Source of the DNA: Argyresthia goedartella
Taxonomy: Eukaryota; Arthropoda; Insecta; Lepidoptera; Argyresthiidae
Length of the DNA: 64,000 nt
Assembly (NCBI GenBank): GCA_949825045.1
Contig: OX463814.1
Span: 30,026,383-30,090,382, forward strand
Reading direction: 5' to 3'
The notes under the pieces were generated by a model. It did not search any database, had not been told where the DNA came from, and was given only the letters and a program-made list of their open reading frames with translations. The position numbers were made by a program, and so were the translations under genes. This document shows, one piece after another, positions 47,801 through 49,532 of the stretch. Each line of letters begins with the position of its first letter. Position 1 is the first letter of the stretch.

Positions 47801-49532
47801 TTTATTTGGTCTACCCAACTTTGCCGACTTCGGACTATTGTAGGTGGATTGATTTATGTATTCTTTTTGCAATATTTTATTTACTGTTCGTTGAGAAATT
47901 CCACTGGCCTCCGAAACTCGTTTTTGGACTTTACAAAAGTAAGCAGTATAGTTGGTATGTTTGAATTTATCATTTTCAGTTAAGAAATATAAATAAATAT
48001 TGAAAATAACTTCGCAGGCTTGCCGATCTAAACGTTTCCCTTTTCTTAGTGCTTTCGGCATGTCTGTTATAAATTGTTAATGTGGATCGAATAAAATCAA
48101 TGTTTATTATTTACAAAAATGACAGACAAGAGTGAAATGTAAAGTCAAAAAAAAAAAATAGGTGGCCTGCATTAATACACGAGTCCATGAAGTTTATCAC
48201 AAAATCTAACATAAATATCAACAAAATATTTCTGTGGTATTAACTACTCTATATAGATACTTCCTCTTGCAATGCGACCGTTCCCTAGGTTGTCTCGATG
48301 GATACTGAGTGCGAGTGAAGTAGTAAGACGAAAACGAACATTTCCGAGAAAATACGAAAGGAAAGGATTATTCACTACATCTGTACAACAGTATGTCAAT
48401 TTGGAGTTTAGCACCGTAGTGAATGGTTATGTATACCGAAAATGTATTTTCATCTTTGGAAGGACAGTAAAATGCCTCAAGATTAAATTTTATGTGAACC
48501 AACAAAAACGGGCGTTTTGTATAACATTTAAACATAATAACCACAATACAGTATTTGACTGCTACTCAAAATCGATACTGTTTAGGAACAGGAACTGCCA
48601 AAATGGTAATTTTGTTCAAGAGTTCTATGAAATACTAGCATGTGACGTCATAGTCAAATGCTGCCTTTTTAACACAAAATTGAGTGTATAAAATACAACT
48701 GCTGCAAATGTACAATTCTGATATTGTGAAACATTTTTGTTGATATAGGTTCAGCTTGAGACATTTTTCTAGATTTATTGGACTACCTTGTCAAATACCG
48801 TGTCGCGAGTGGGTTTACCGACACTATCTAAACGAATGGACTACATATATCTAGAGCCCTATGAGGGGTTATTGTGTATCCATAATGTGTAAAATATTTG
48901 TATGCCTCATGGCTAAACATAGAGAGACATAATATTATAATAACACCTAATATGTTTATAATATTTGTAAGTATATACCTATGTTCCACAAATAAATGAT
49001 TTGATTTGATTTGGGGTAACAGGAACAGGCCGAGATAATGATGATGTCTGGAACCGACTTTAGAATATGTTTTTTTTTCTTTCCTCAGATGCTGGATAGT
49101 GTTACTAAACAGAAGAAAGCGTTGGAGCAACAACTGAACGCTCCCGCAGCGCCGATGTATGTAGCAACAGGCAGCGCTATTGTGCAGGTGCGTACTCCGT
49201 TTTATGAATGCGGGTTTGCTTCAAATGGCGGTATGGCCGCCACATTCTCTATTTTTGTGATTCAAACCTGATGATAGTACACAATTTATACCCAGTCATG
49301 TGTAGGTACCGCAGTAATATTTTCATTTCCCTAGATATCAATTTGTATTTCGCATTTCTGTTAACTATAACTTGGTTGTCCTAATTTACAGAATCAACAA
49401 ATGTCGGACATTATGAAAGAGAATCAGAAACTGAAGAAGATAAACGCGAAACTTGTGCACATTTGTAAGAAGAGGACTAAGCCCCTGTCCGAAGTTAACA
49501 GAGAAGACATCGACATTTCTGAGCAAGGCTGA
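1..49532 (+). CDS. Host gene, 3' part: long coiled-coil protein, CENP-E/CENP-meta-like (tentative)
   Basis: Sixteen exons can be joined: 1-667, 1482-1656, 1864-2008, 2567-2684, 2952-2982, 14756-14873, 15257-15332, 25520-25660, 25741-25906, 26204-26306, 29448-29646, 35605-35770, 40362-40470, 46572-46663, 49089-49187 and 49392-49532. Every junction has AG acceptor and GT donor and the phases agree all along; from base 3 to the TGA this is 2544 nt, 847 residues. The first ~280 residues and the segments from exon 9 on are charged heptad-type coiled coil; the middle is Ser/Arg-rich and probably disordered. The end carries a Lys-rich ENQKLKKINAKLVHICKKR segment. Large insect kinetochore kinesins of the CENP-meta/ana type have such tails, which is why I suggest that family; no motor domain is visible, so another long coiled-coil protein is possible. 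The exon chain is firm, the name is not. Introns 5, 7, 11, 12 and 13 are 5-12 kb, filled with transposons. Confidence 0.85.
802..1176. mobile_element. MITE (non-autonomous DNA transposon), 375 bp
   Basis: The ends are inverted copies of about 33 bp with only a few mismatches: left AGATAGTCAAAAC...AGTTGATGAACTAACG, right the reverse complement ending GTTTTGACTATCT at 1176. Further inside, CTATCGATAGATAGTAAAC pairs with GTTTACTATCTGTCGATAG. No ORF; no clear target duplication. Confidence 0.7.
1482..1656 (+). CDS. Host gene exon 2
   Basis: Acceptor TTCTTACAG at 1473-1481, donor GTATGC at 1657. Continues the coiled coil (HQELLNKYAALQKEYDAAQ...) and ends in phase 0. Confidence 0.88.
1864..2008 (+). 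CDS. Host gene exon 3
   Basis: Acceptor CTTCCAG before 1864, donor GTGAGT at 2009; phase 0 in, 1 out. The coding text leaves the coiled coil and becomes Arg/Ser-rich, with the basic phospho-type motif RRRRQSLLESRR. Confidence 0.88.
2009..2566 (+). other. Intron 3, no gene seen
   Basis: AT-rich intron. Only a weak inverted pair (ACTGACAACTC near 2310, GAGTTGTCAAAGT near 2338) stands out; I see no coding or RNA feature. Confidence 0.5.
2567..2684 (+). CDS. Host gene exon 4
   Basis: Acceptor TAATTTCAG before 2567, donor GTATGT at 2685; phase 1 in, 2 out. Asp/Asn/Ser/Arg-rich, probably disordered linker (DNNMEAMFASRSKPDDMF...). Confidence 0.85.
2952..2982 (+). CDS. Host gene exon 5 (micro-exon, 31 nt)
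   Basis: Acceptor TTTTACAG before 2952 and donor GTACGT at 2983 give 31 nt that keep the frame (phase 2 in, 0 out) and encode R-R-D-S-L-F-A-R-G-E-Q. The next exon is 11.8 kb downstream, past the Harbinger/jockey region. Confidence 0.75.
3222..3534 (-). pseudogene. Jockey-clade LINE, C-terminal end of the RT ORF and 3' end
   Basis: The - strand encodes LNRLRSSVGRTRDNMRRWGI, CxCG and a PLCPTYCTHADL...AIAVADYW end, the usual tail of insect jockey-type ORF2 proteins, stopping at 3233-3235. It is the downstream half of a LINE whose upstream half is at 9233-9777; the Harbinger element sits between. The LINE is 5'-truncated, so this copy is dead. Confidence 0.75.
3867..5932 (+). CDS. Harbinger transposase (HARBI1-like nuclease), five exons, open reading frame
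   Basis: Exons 3867-4094, 4351-4547, 4777-4909, 5143-5284 and 5550-5932 have AG/GT borders and consistent phases and give 1083 nt, 360 residues, a usual length for the family. The N-terminal part (RARPMLLPDTDFVGRFRLSK) is helical. The DDE catalytic core is visible: GCIDGTH (exon 3, first Asp), GASHDSHVW (exon 4, second Asp) and RNVVERTFGVLKSRFRCL (exon 5, Glu). The enzyme cuts and rejoins transposon ends in the nucleus and in this family depends on a Myb-like partner for DNA binding and nuclear import. No stop or frameshift is seen, so the protein could still be made. ATG 3867 is chosen because it opens the frame; an upstream in-frame extension from 3696 is less likely. Confidence 0.85.
6028..6135 (+). 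repeat. LINE scrap inside the Harbinger element
   Basis: About 110 bp similar to 36908-37025: AACCAAACTTGAATCT, TTTGGAATCCGCACGAAAGC and GAGGAAATTTGGA occur in the same order. It belongs to the same non-LTR family as the C-terminal fragment at 36735-37680. Confidence 0.55.
6702..8707 (-). pseudogene. Harbinger Myb/SANT-like (zeste-type) accessory protein, one in-frame stop
   Basis: Exons on the - strand: 8707-8510, 8330-8151, 7572-7410, 7091-7023, 6913-6702. Phases agree at every junction. Exon 1 encodes a Myb/SANT-type helix-turn-helix (KVTLPQMELMVSLMEEHRAL...WEELAARLNAV...QWRD) continued by YWREIKYRVKKKVG in exon 2; the last exon is a Glu/Arg-rich helix (EAEQNRIEAEKRML). Such proteins bind subterminal DNA of Harbinger elements and recruit the transposase. 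Exon 2 has a TAG at 8190-8192 within ...FSIIGK*AVLGDEEVRIP, while the frame is open before and after. The intron at 7409 starts with GC (G|GCAAGT). Either the gene is recently broken or the product is a short DNA-binding protein ending there. Intron 2 (7573-8150) and the gap 5933-6701 hold nothing else except the LINE scrap. Confidence 0.75.
9233..9777 (-). pseudogene. Jockey-clade LINE, RT 3' domain (upstream half)
   Basis: On the - strand, pieces in two frames resemble the post-RT part of jockey ORF2: FTPVYLGATLDRTLS, then TTWGAHPHTLRTSALALCYS and AEYAAPVWNN, then AGI(S/P)P...DRRGVA and RLPPQSLGF. Frame changes show decay. The text continues in the 3222-3534 fragment after the Harbinger insertion; the 5' truncation point is at about 9777. 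Confidence 0.7.
9778..9877 (-). repeat. Left arm of a large inverted repeat
   Basis: Reverse complement of 13680-13876 apart from a few mismatches and an 86-bp insert in the other arm. It begins next to the jockey 5' junction (ACTTCCTGTTTAAAACTCC) and ends at AGCCAGC. Confidence 0.75.
10128..10289 (-). other. Orphan exon-like ORF, unrecognised
   Basis: On the - strand an acceptor (TTGATTTCTAG, ending at 10290) and a donor (GGAG|GTAAAG, GT at 10127-10126) bracket 162 nt, phase 1 on both sides. The frame reads ALRFVGQATDLTYDPDLTTA, then VFVVEVNGELAANHRAPISV, then NLYVLTEATATATG: beta-like, no low complexity, unlike nearby LINE proteins. I do not recognise the family. It may be a captured host-gene exon or an exon of a gene nested in this intron; no partner exon was found between 9.9 and 11.5 kb. 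Confidence 0.35.
10432..11555 (-). pseudogene. LINE reverse transcriptase fragment (family A)
   Basis: The - strand encodes the 3' part of an RT: LWDKYRETNLPGEVINIFKY, ECGVRQGGLTSPKLFNLYVN, the active site SYADDMVLLSPS, then KSFKYLGHIV and a second frame (ARRFARCTRQVKITPFKAYC...) after a frameshift near 11.0 kb. The 3' end has a (TTA)n tail (TAATAATAATAA at about 10434-10455 on +). 5'-truncated near 11.55 kb. The same family, with an identical YADDMVLLSPS motif, is at 30540-32790. I cannot place the clade precisely. Confidence 0.75.
11575..11873 (+). mobile_element. MITE family M1, copy 1 (5' end missing)
   Basis: Shares GACCGGCATTGTGGCATTGA, CCAACTTCACAGACAAA, GGCGTTCGAAATTTGAAT and the end GTTTATGATACGTGTGTAGAT with copies at 14.0, 28.1 and 29.7 kb. 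The left terminal part is absent. Confidence 0.75.
11942..13015 (-). pseudogene. CR1-like LINE reverse transcriptase fragment
   Basis: On the - strand, decayed frames read GPAYHWIESYLKGRTQIVGI, VGVPQGSVVGSLQFLLFIND, TLFADDISMIIKYNNAIN, AYHGYVASILRYGIVVWGNT and the C-terminal LRKWLIKKCFYNIKEFLNYK, all in the right order for an RT from palm to end. Stops and frameshifts abound. 5'-truncated at about 13.0 kb. Confidence 0.65.
13020..13545 (-). pseudogene. IS630/Tc1-like DDE transposase, C-terminal relic
   Basis: The - strand reads TKAQLMEKASPIKSQYQRYM, VEMAKAKGMEVFRLPPCELN, HIKLIWAEVKGHVARNNTSF, a frame change, then WKNCVDHIQKEEDKMRGIDH and an acidic Ser-rich tail. LPP.ELN.I...W..VK is the end of the DDE_3 domain. 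The N-terminal half is missing. The element at 47204-48061 is of the same broad type. Confidence 0.6.
13680..13876 (+). repeat. Right arm of the inverted repeat, with an insertion
   Basis: GCTGGCTACAATTGCCGCC to AAACAGGAAGT matches the reverse complement of 9778-9877. Bases 13735-13820 are missing from the left arm and are a separate insertion. The arm is followed by a jockey 3' end (13888-13957), as the left arm is by the larger jockey fragment. Confidence 0.75.
13735..13820 (+). mobile_element. Short 5'-truncated retroelement insertion with GAGTTT tail
   Basis: 86 bp ending in CAATAAACGTTTT and a (GAGTTT)n tail, flanked by TTGAGGT at 13728-13734 and 13821-13827. The left inverted arm carries the empty site, which supports a target duplication. 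Confidence 0.7.
13888..13957 (+). pseudogene. Jockey LINE 3' end, second copy
   Basis: GTGCTAAATTCGTCGCAC and GGAAAGGAAGTCAAG match the reverse complement of 3222-3285, the last codons and start of the 3' UTR of the jockey copy. Nothing upstream of it survives here. Confidence 0.6.
13957..14400 (+). mobile_element. MITE family M1, copy 2
   Basis: Starts with AGTCACATAAACTACTATTATGTGACT (itself a hairpin), then GGAGGGCATTAAAACTCGAG, GTTACATACACTAGTTTATCTACACAC, the shared interior and the end TTTATGATACGTGTGTAGATAAAC. TTTATCTACACACATATCATAA near 14068 and TTATGATACGTGTGTAGATAAA near 14374 are inverted copies. Confidence 0.75.
14401..14755 (+). other. Intron end without features
   Basis: AT-rich intron sequence before exon 6; no repeat or coding signal seen. 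Confidence 0.5.
14756..14873 (+). CDS. Host gene exon 6
   Basis: Acceptor CTTGCAG before 14756, donor GTACAG at 14874; phase 0 in, 1 out. Encodes SDRDEDPQSRPSSVLATRRR and then RQSIHDMHRS, a basic Ser motif close to the RQSVHDQNR of the exon at 40362. Confidence 0.88.
15257..15332 (+). CDS. Host gene exon 7
   Basis: Acceptor TTTCAG before 15257, donor GTGAGT at 15333; phase 1 in, 2 out. Encodes ELNSDQIIERKIDYDILVKE. The following 10.2 kb intron contains BEL/Pao element I. Confidence 0.85.
15400..15468 (+). repeat. Left part of a palindromic MITE split by BEL I
   Basis: ATGATGACTTATGATGGCTTATGATTGGACTCATAAGC is repeated inverted after the BEL element (GCTTATGAGTCCAATC at 23229-23244 and CTCATAAGCCATCATAAGTTATCATT at 23571-23596). 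Confidence 0.6.
15469..16045 (-). repeat. BEL I 3' LTR
   Basis: Plus-strand text TGATTAATTCCACGCC...CATAAATATTAAACA. Same length as the other LTR, four mismatches. Confidence 0.93.
16046..16077 (-). promoter_or_regulatory. Stem-loop beside the polypurine tract of BEL I
   Basis: GGACAGGCCCGAACCTGTCC (7-bp stem, 6-nt loop) lies between the integrase stop and the 3' LTR, followed on the - strand by purine-rich GGGCGGGTGAC. The same stem is at 52509-52528 in BEL II with a different loop. Confidence 0.5.
16077..18068 (-). pseudogene. BEL I RNase H and integrase
   Basis: One 663-residue frame ending at TAG 16077. RNase H: KLELSGAALLTRLLNH, YAWTDSQIVLCWL, WRHVPGEMNPADCASR. Integrase: zinc-binding H-x4-H...C-x2-C (DRHIRNGHIG...FRCLPCY), then a DDE core with GVGTDFAGPF, IRSDNGTNFVGA and GIFEAAVKSAK, and a C-terminal chromodomain-like tail (VGDLVLIKDANLPSLRWRRG). 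The frame is intact but separated from RT by an extra ~50 bp insertion (18066-18119) that puts it out of register. Confidence 0.88.
18052..18134. repeat. Double fold-back insertion in BEL I pol
   Basis: Perfect 15-bp inverted arms 18052-18066 / 18071-18085 (GAGTCGACCGTACGC, 4-nt loop), and 15-bp arms 18103-18117 / 18120-18134 (13 of 15 pair, 2-nt loop). The filler between is AG-rich. BEL II lacks this insertion at the same place. Confidence 0.8.
18119..19962 (-). pseudogene. BEL I protease and reverse transcriptase
   Basis: ATG 19962. The aspartic protease shows ALLDSGAQGCLV and further on DILLGVDALGYLL. The RT follows with GKIRVVFDGSASTSNGMNLN, VVFVADILMMFRQTVIHPDD and TYGLRSSPYLA. The frame ends at 18727; the next frame carries the active site (Y)VDDICTGA at about 18.68 kb and the thumb to GFCDASEKGYGAAV at 18119, so a frameshift lies near 18.74 kb. 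The enzyme copies element RNA into DNA; this copy cannot make it as one chain. Confidence 0.85.
19941..21774 (-). pseudogene. BEL I gag
   Basis: Starts at ATG 21774 (MAPSPLTVLRHGVREEMRWL). The capsid-like part continues in a second frame from about 21.31 kb (AQLLMALRGEPKELVGHLPV); frameshifts around 21.3-21.4 kb break the ORF. The C-terminal half has three zinc-knuckle-like clusters (CVHCDSAGHEVTSC, CFGCLGPHTLSEC, CECCGGKHHIVLC), then a Pro/Gly/Arg-rich spacer to TGA at 19941. Gag forms the virus-like particle and packages the RNA. The gag end overlaps the protease frame by about 22 nt in a -1 relation; this may be programmed or just decay. Confidence 0.85.
22003..22246. repeat. Tandem 111-bp repeat with hairpins in the BEL I leader
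   Basis: ACTCTAAATCAATTAGAGAATGCCACC starts at 22028 and again at 22139 (period 111), and 22003-22024 is an inverted copy of the start, giving a strong hairpin. A second hairpin, ACACCTTATAACTGTATAGTTATAAGGTGT, is just upstream. Confidence 0.8.
22652..23228 (-). repeat. BEL I 5' LTR
   Basis: 577-bp copy of 15469-16045. On the - strand it is followed after four bases (TTTT) by GGTAGCAGGCGCGG, a likely primer-binding site because the second BEL element has nearly the same sequence at the same place. Confidence 0.9.
23229..23600. repeat. Right part of the palindromic MITE, interrupted by a SINE
   Basis: GCTTATGAGTCCAATCAT after the BEL target duplication and CTCATAAGCCATCATAAG at 23571-23588 are inverted counterparts of 15420-15468; the SINE at 23259-23530 lies between. 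Confidence 0.5.
23259..23530 (-). mobile_element. tRNA-derived SINE, copy 1
   Basis: The - strand begins CGACCCGAATGGCCGAGTCGG (A-box-like) and has GGGTTCGAGTCCCGG (B box), internal Pol III promoter motifs of a tRNA head. The body contains GATCAATGTGTGTAAATAGTG, and the 3' end is a (TTA)n run (TAATAATAATAA on +). A second copy with the same body is at 45968-46217, which argues against a single tRNA gene. Confidence 0.8.
23721..23904. mobile_element. TTAA-flanked MITE (piggyBac-like), copy 1
   Basis: TTAA at both ends, with terminal inverted repeats CCTTTTGACC(A/G)CC and GGCGGTCAAAAGG. Interior shares GCGCCACGTC and AGAGACCTTATC with copy 2 at 38011 in opposite orientation. Confidence 0.75.
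23912..25180 (+). pseudogene. Jockey-clade LINE reverse transcriptase fragment
   Basis: The + strand reads NKEEYTVAVLLDMEKAFDRV (first catalytic Asp region), then after a frame change PIEAGVPQESCLSP, LALFADDAAIYASS (active site ADD), VNVGKTQAMITG, HQVKYLGVTIYRRLTMKTHV, YKTYIRSRLTYASPAWYALC and APRYVRNATI, all in jockey order, ending at TGA 25022. The 5' part and endonuclease are missing. The GC-rich 3' UTR runs to about 25180, directly against a U1-like sequence. Confidence 0.8.
25181..25334 (+). ncRNA. U1 snRNA-like sequence, probably a pseudogene
   Basis: Begins ATACTTACCTGGCGTAGGGG, the 5' end of U1 that pairs with splice donors. It goes on through ACCGTGATCA, CCATTGCACT, CCTAATGTGGATA, the Sm site AATTTTTGG and a GC-rich 3' hairpin ending GCCGTCCCC. 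About 154 nt against the usual ~164, with a deletion in stem I after GTGATCA. The upstream neighbour is a LINE 3' UTR, so no snRNA promoter (PSE) is expected. Real gene unlikely; retroposed or captured copy likely. Confidence 0.75.
25428..25476. repeat. AT-rich simple repeat
   Basis: (TA)n/(TATC)n tract just before exon 8. Confidence 0.7.
25520..25660 (+). CDS. Host gene exon 8
   Basis: Acceptor GAATAG before 25520, donor GTTCGT at 25661; phase 2 in, 2 out. Continuous frame TNPRNDVLLQEPVNMKSPFE to IIQAASGDR. The start is chosen because it is the acceptor that keeps the frame from exon 7. Confidence 0.78.
25741..25906 (+). CDS. Host gene exon 9 (copy 1 of a duplicated exon)
   Basis: Acceptor GTTCACAG before 25741, donor GTAATA at 25907; 166 nt, phase 2 in, 0 out. 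Coiled coil with the core LDEECETCAEYL. The exon at 35605-35770 has the same length, the same phases and 31 of 56 identical residues by my count. Confidence 0.9.
26204..26306 (+). CDS. Host gene exon 10
   Basis: Acceptor AATTACAG before 26204, donor GTAAGT at 26307; phase 0 in, 1 out. Encodes KTVEELKSSMEKSEPKKSLE and onward to NTDE. Matches the exon at 40362-40470 in position and phase but only weakly in sequence. Confidence 0.87.
26634..27772 (-). mobile_element. Mutator-like element (MULE) relic with subterminal repeats
   Basis: Inverted ends GCTTCGGCCGTCT (26634) and AGACGGCCGAAGC (to 27772). Inside each end are about three tandem ~38-bp units GGAACTGGTTCCGTACGAGGCTTTTAT...CTTGTAT (26663-26750 and, inverted, 27616-27735). 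The interior - strand has decayed MULE transposase text: SKSVTPIIYCLLPDKKQEIY, WKHLKVTMDYEKAAMKAVAK and NLEGWHSRINDFIG, in correct order, with frameshifts and stops. MULEs move by a DDE transposase; this one is inactive. Confidence 0.65.
27945..28735. mobile_element. MITE family M1, palindromic double copy
   Basis: Two M1 units face each other, 27945-28386 and 28387-28735, meeting at GATAAAATATTTTATC (28379-28394). Outer ends TTTATGTGACTG (left) and CAGTCACATAAA (right) are inverted. The left unit contains a short internal duplication (TTCACGCAGGCGGGCGTCGG at about 28161, again near 28208). Confidence 0.75.
28740..29440 (+). other. Intron stretch with repeat scraps only
   Basis: No gene seen. 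TTTGAATTTTATTACCATGGCATAAG near 28832 resembles TTGAGTTTTAATAACATGGCATGAG near 30112, and 29090-29150 resembles an M1 end. Confidence 0.4.
29448..29646 (+). CDS. Host gene exon 11
   Basis: The acceptor TTTCACCAG ending at 29447 is preferred over the TAG at 29430 because only it continues the phase (1 in). Donor GTGAGT at 29647, phase 2 out. Encodes DWANLHAVVVDRMSFDAEVE followed by basic coiled coil. Confidence 0.88.
29690..30022 (+). mobile_element. MITE family M1, copy 4
   Basis: GTGTCTGATACATAATGAAGGGCATTAAAACTCGAG, then the CCGCATGTTCGACCGGCATT interior and the end GGTTTATGATACGTGTGTAGATAAA. Parts of the left half are deleted compared with copy 2. Confidence 0.75.
30046..30100 (+). mobile_element. 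SINE tail fragment
   Basis: AATGTGTGTAAATAGTGTCCAAGGTATTATTTATT equals the 3' end of the SINE at 23259-23530, here on +. Confidence 0.6.
30185..30400 (+). mobile_element. Second type of tRNA-headed SINE
   Basis: GTTGGGTTCGAATCCCGACTGG is a B-box arm; upstream GTCGTTGCGGTCGAGGCAATG may be the A-box region. Followed by an AT-rich body and an A-rich end. Different from the 23.3 kb family. Confidence 0.5.
30540..32790 (+). pseudogene. LINE (family A), endonuclease remnant to RT end
   Basis: In broken frames: LVDFCEEQSLRCLDLVRLDM (endonuclease C-terminal part), a linker (WVERGRPCSGYNYENMTAS, FKEFWQETKNIDHKS), then RT: MSPGHDGLSIEHLLYAGQHI, ANYRPILLATIVAEVLERVI, GQFGFRP, TVCACFLDLSRAFDTLNH, LSYADDMVLLSPSIKG and FYLYGQPIKVVDSFRYLGLI, to WNNFTKKTHDKI and LMGLKRFCR. 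Several frameshifts and stops. Related to 10432-11555. It ends against a (TA)n tract. Confidence 0.78.
32791..32862. repeat. (TA)n microsatellite
   Basis: About 70 bp of nearly pure TA directly after the LINE 3' end. Confidence 0.95.
32946..35515 (-). pseudogene. R4/Dong-like LINE with restriction-like endonuclease
   Basis: A 683-residue - frame (35166-33115) holds RT: NPAKYRPITCLQNIYKIITA, INTMFIDYKKAFDSVPHTWL, RRGIFQGDSLSPLWFCLALN and the active site LLYMDDIKLYGS. It is followed by a zinc-binding C-x2-C...H-x4-C cluster (CRQCQNSSETIQHITGAC) and a PD-(D/E)xK-type endonuclease (FNRPDITLHDKQKKTEFLID). The preceding segment (35461-35170, ending ATGSDKIHNYWYKKLTITHP) is in another frame; N-terminal zinc fingers are missing, so the copy is 5'-truncated and frameshifted. 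RT and nuclease frame is otherwise open. The 3' side abuts a TAA-type repeat (32926-32941), a target known for Dong elements. Confidence 0.8.
35605..35770 (+). CDS. Host gene exon 12 (copy 2 of the duplicated exon)
   Basis: Acceptor ATTACAG before 35605, donor GTAAAT at 35771; 166 nt, phase 2 in, 0 out, as in exon 9. Shares LDEECETCAEYL exactly. Clearly more GC-rich (GAG/CTG/CAG codons) than copy 1. Confidence 0.92.
35885..36130. repeat. Dispersed degenerate repeat
   Basis: CTGTCTGTTTGTGTATCTGTC...GCGCTCAAATGGGTAGACGGATTTTAATGCGGTTT has the look of a common insect dispersed repeat; no coding potential. Family not identified. Confidence 0.35.
36131..36730. other. Intron stretch, nothing identified
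   Basis: A 68-codon - frame at 36390-36596 is open but resembles nothing I know. Confidence 0.4.
36735..37680 (+). pseudogene. LINE C-terminal fragment and 3' end
   Basis: VTFDPKLTYHEHMSTLANEC, VIQLLYTALVKTKLES, LRYLYL and YLGYNSLEVRRNTEQLV match the end of a LINE RT protein, then VPDRGTHQLLAGGTHRTVAR...LNALLNAAPLTDLF to TGA 37367. The AT-rich 3' UTR ends in (TAAAT)n at 37655-37677. Frames are broken. Similar to the LINE running off the right edge (62308-64000) and to 6028-6135. Confidence 0.65.
37930..38470 (+). pseudogene. Mariner/Tc1-type transposase relic split by a MITE
   Basis: MIFQQNLALAHKARTTHHWF before 38010 and DKFPDFIAAENCLSGSSNN after 38266 are the two sides of a mariner-type catalytic domain (FQQDxAPAH...), followed by QWQVLEKKA. 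Frameshifts and the MITE at 38011-38266 disrupt it. Confidence 0.6.
38011..38266. mobile_element. TTAA-flanked MITE (piggyBac-like), copy 2
   Basis: TTAA at both ends, inverted CCTTTTGACCGCC / GGCGGTCAAAGG. It splits a mariner relic. Contains a repeated CCTATGCTA(T/C)GCAAAAT motif (about 38071 and 38125). Confidence 0.78.
38977..40281 (+). mobile_element. maT-type (DD37D) mariner element
   Basis: Terminal inverted repeats GTCAGGTCATAAGTTCTGTCACA near 38977 and TGTGACAGAACTTTTGACCTGAC ending near 40279, about 1.3 kb apart, with one transposase gene between. TA follows the right end; the left TA is not clear. Confidence 0.85.
39116..40157 (+). pseudogene. Mariner transposase, one frameshift
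   Basis: ATG 39116 (MEWTLKEDRDAVIALHRCGY). An N-terminal helix-turn-helix pair with the GRPRSVRTPAVIKAV linker is followed by the catalytic domain: first Asp in EILFSDEKIFTVEE, second in WVFQQDSAPAHRAK, third in SPDLSPLDYKIW. 37 residues separate the second and third Asp, the DD37D spacing of maT elements. The first frame runs to 39874; the matching text continues in the frame of 39762-40157 from about 39830, so a single small indel near 39827-39832 breaks the gene. Length otherwise usual (about 345 residues). Cut-and-paste transposase; this copy would give a truncated protein lacking two catalytic residues. Confidence 0.85.
40362..40470 (+). CDS. Host gene exon 13
   Basis: Acceptor TTGTTGTAG before 40362, donor GTGAGT at 40471; phase 0 in, 1 out. 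Encodes EKLEEFQKGSAQAARKKRQS and onward to DETCSS. It is the partner of exon 10 in the duplicated pair and has a basic KKRQS motif. Confidence 0.88.
40471..40987 (+). other. Intron stretch, one unexplained ORF
   Basis: A 115-codon + frame at 40602-40949 (…LTHWYMVNTASVSISYTGCY…) is open but unrecognised and without splice context; may be chance. Confidence 0.35.
42203..42703 (+). CDS. OTU-like cysteine protease domain, copy 1 (open, 166 residues)
   Basis: Begins MARDGNCLFHAIADQINHLF, where D-G-N-C is the catalytic Cys motif of OTU proteases. It continues through HTHIRSDLARYVE, GPWGGEEIIIAAAEFYVISV and IHQQNGPSIVY to SDSHYDSAYIIE with the expected catalytic His (HYD). OTU enzymes cleave ubiquitin chains or polyproteins; some transposable elements carry them in the protein before the endonuclease-RT. 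The ORF is intact from ATG to TGA but is probably the surviving part of a larger ORF1; stops lie upstream. Confidence 0.7.
   Translation: MARDGNCLFHAIADQINHLFGATFNHTHIRSDLARYVEANSNYPRIKLAIDAPNAEVFTEYIKNLHIQGPWGGEEIIIAAAEFYVISVAIHQQNGPSIVYSPQQEYNAVGTINLTFSDSHYDSAYIIEHQNVINNQTNLQHLTFPIPKYSATTKVHSSSTRTKNII
43608..44030 (+). pseudogene. OTU-like domain, copy 2 (broken)
   Basis: Text in changing frames: DGDCLFTAIADQINHL, HTHIRKDLVKYVEENGD, GTWAGEEIIIPAAEYFLVNV, TIHQQNTPSLTF and GHHYDSVYLLE. Catalytic Cys and His motifs are kept although at least one stop interrupts the middle. It lies about 1.4 kb downstream of copy 1. Confidence 0.65.
44181..44471 (+). pseudogene. APE-type endonuclease, N-terminal fragment
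   Basis: MRIATWNVRGCAEITIRLNT and IHVAYIQETNM are the first two motifs of LINE AP-like endonucleases (N and catalytic E). The rest of the domain is missing or altered after about 100 residues. Confidence 0.6.
44860..45640 (+). pseudogene. LINE RT C-terminal remnant
   Basis: GVPIRTVNEIKYLDTYITAG resembles the post-active-site K-YLG region; further text is Lys/Arg-rich and full of stops. No active-site motif remains. Confidence 0.4.
45968..46217 (-). mobile_element. tRNA-derived SINE, copy 2
   Basis: Same as 23259-23530: a (TAA)n run on the left, ACCTTGGACACTATTTACA, and a tRNA-like head ending GACTCGGCCATTCGGGTCG. The B box is partly deleted (AGCGGGACCCTTGG). Confidence 0.78.
46572..46663 (+). 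CDS. Host gene exon 14
   Basis: Acceptor TTCTTTCAG before 46572, donor GTAAGA at 46664; phase 1 in, 0 out. Ser/Thr/Asp-rich linker ending in RDVKRLSM. Confidence 0.85.
46844..48386 (-). mobile_element. IS630/Tc1-like element, tentative ends
   Basis: GGAAAGGATTATTCACTACATCTGTA occurs on + at 48359-48384 and inverted at 46847-46872, with weaker pairing further on. A transposase relic lies between. These may be the element's terminal repeats or an unrelated inverted duplication. Confidence 0.4.
47204..48061 (-). pseudogene. IS630/Tc1-like (DDE_3) transposase, C-terminally truncated
   Basis: ATG 48061. A 285-residue frame with an N-terminal helix-turn-helix (VSEASGISQRTVNKILQKEY), a second one (TLRKILRKMGFRYKKVENNR) and the first catalytic Asp in REIVYMDETYIHTSHLAGKS. 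The end NYEKWFRNQLKNQLQKF leads up to the second Asp motif, but the text then changes to IVIKKVCKILL and stops, so the second and third catalytic residues are missing. A truncated, inactive transposase; DNA-binding part still open. Confidence 0.75.
48272..48691 (+). other. Unrecognised 139-codon ORF in the last large intron
   Basis: MRPFPRLSRWILSASEVVRR to NTKLSV, basic, no family recognised. Its start overlaps the inverted repeat at 48359. May be chance. Confidence 0.3.
49089..49187 (+). CDS. Host gene exon 15
   Basis: Acceptor TTCCTCAG before 49089, donor GTGCGT at 49188; 99 nt, phase 0 on both sides. Encodes MLDSVTKQKKALEQQLNAPA and onward to AIVQ. Confidence 0.88.
49392..49532 (+). CDS. 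Host gene last coding exon
   Basis: Acceptor AATTTACAG before 49392; open to TGA at 49530-49532. Encodes the Lys-rich helix ENQKLKKINAKLVHICKKR and a short acidic tail ending EQG. There is no CAAX-like end. Confidence 0.9.
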   Translation, partial: NQQMSDIMKENQKLKKINAKLVHICKKRTKPLSEVNREDIDISEQG

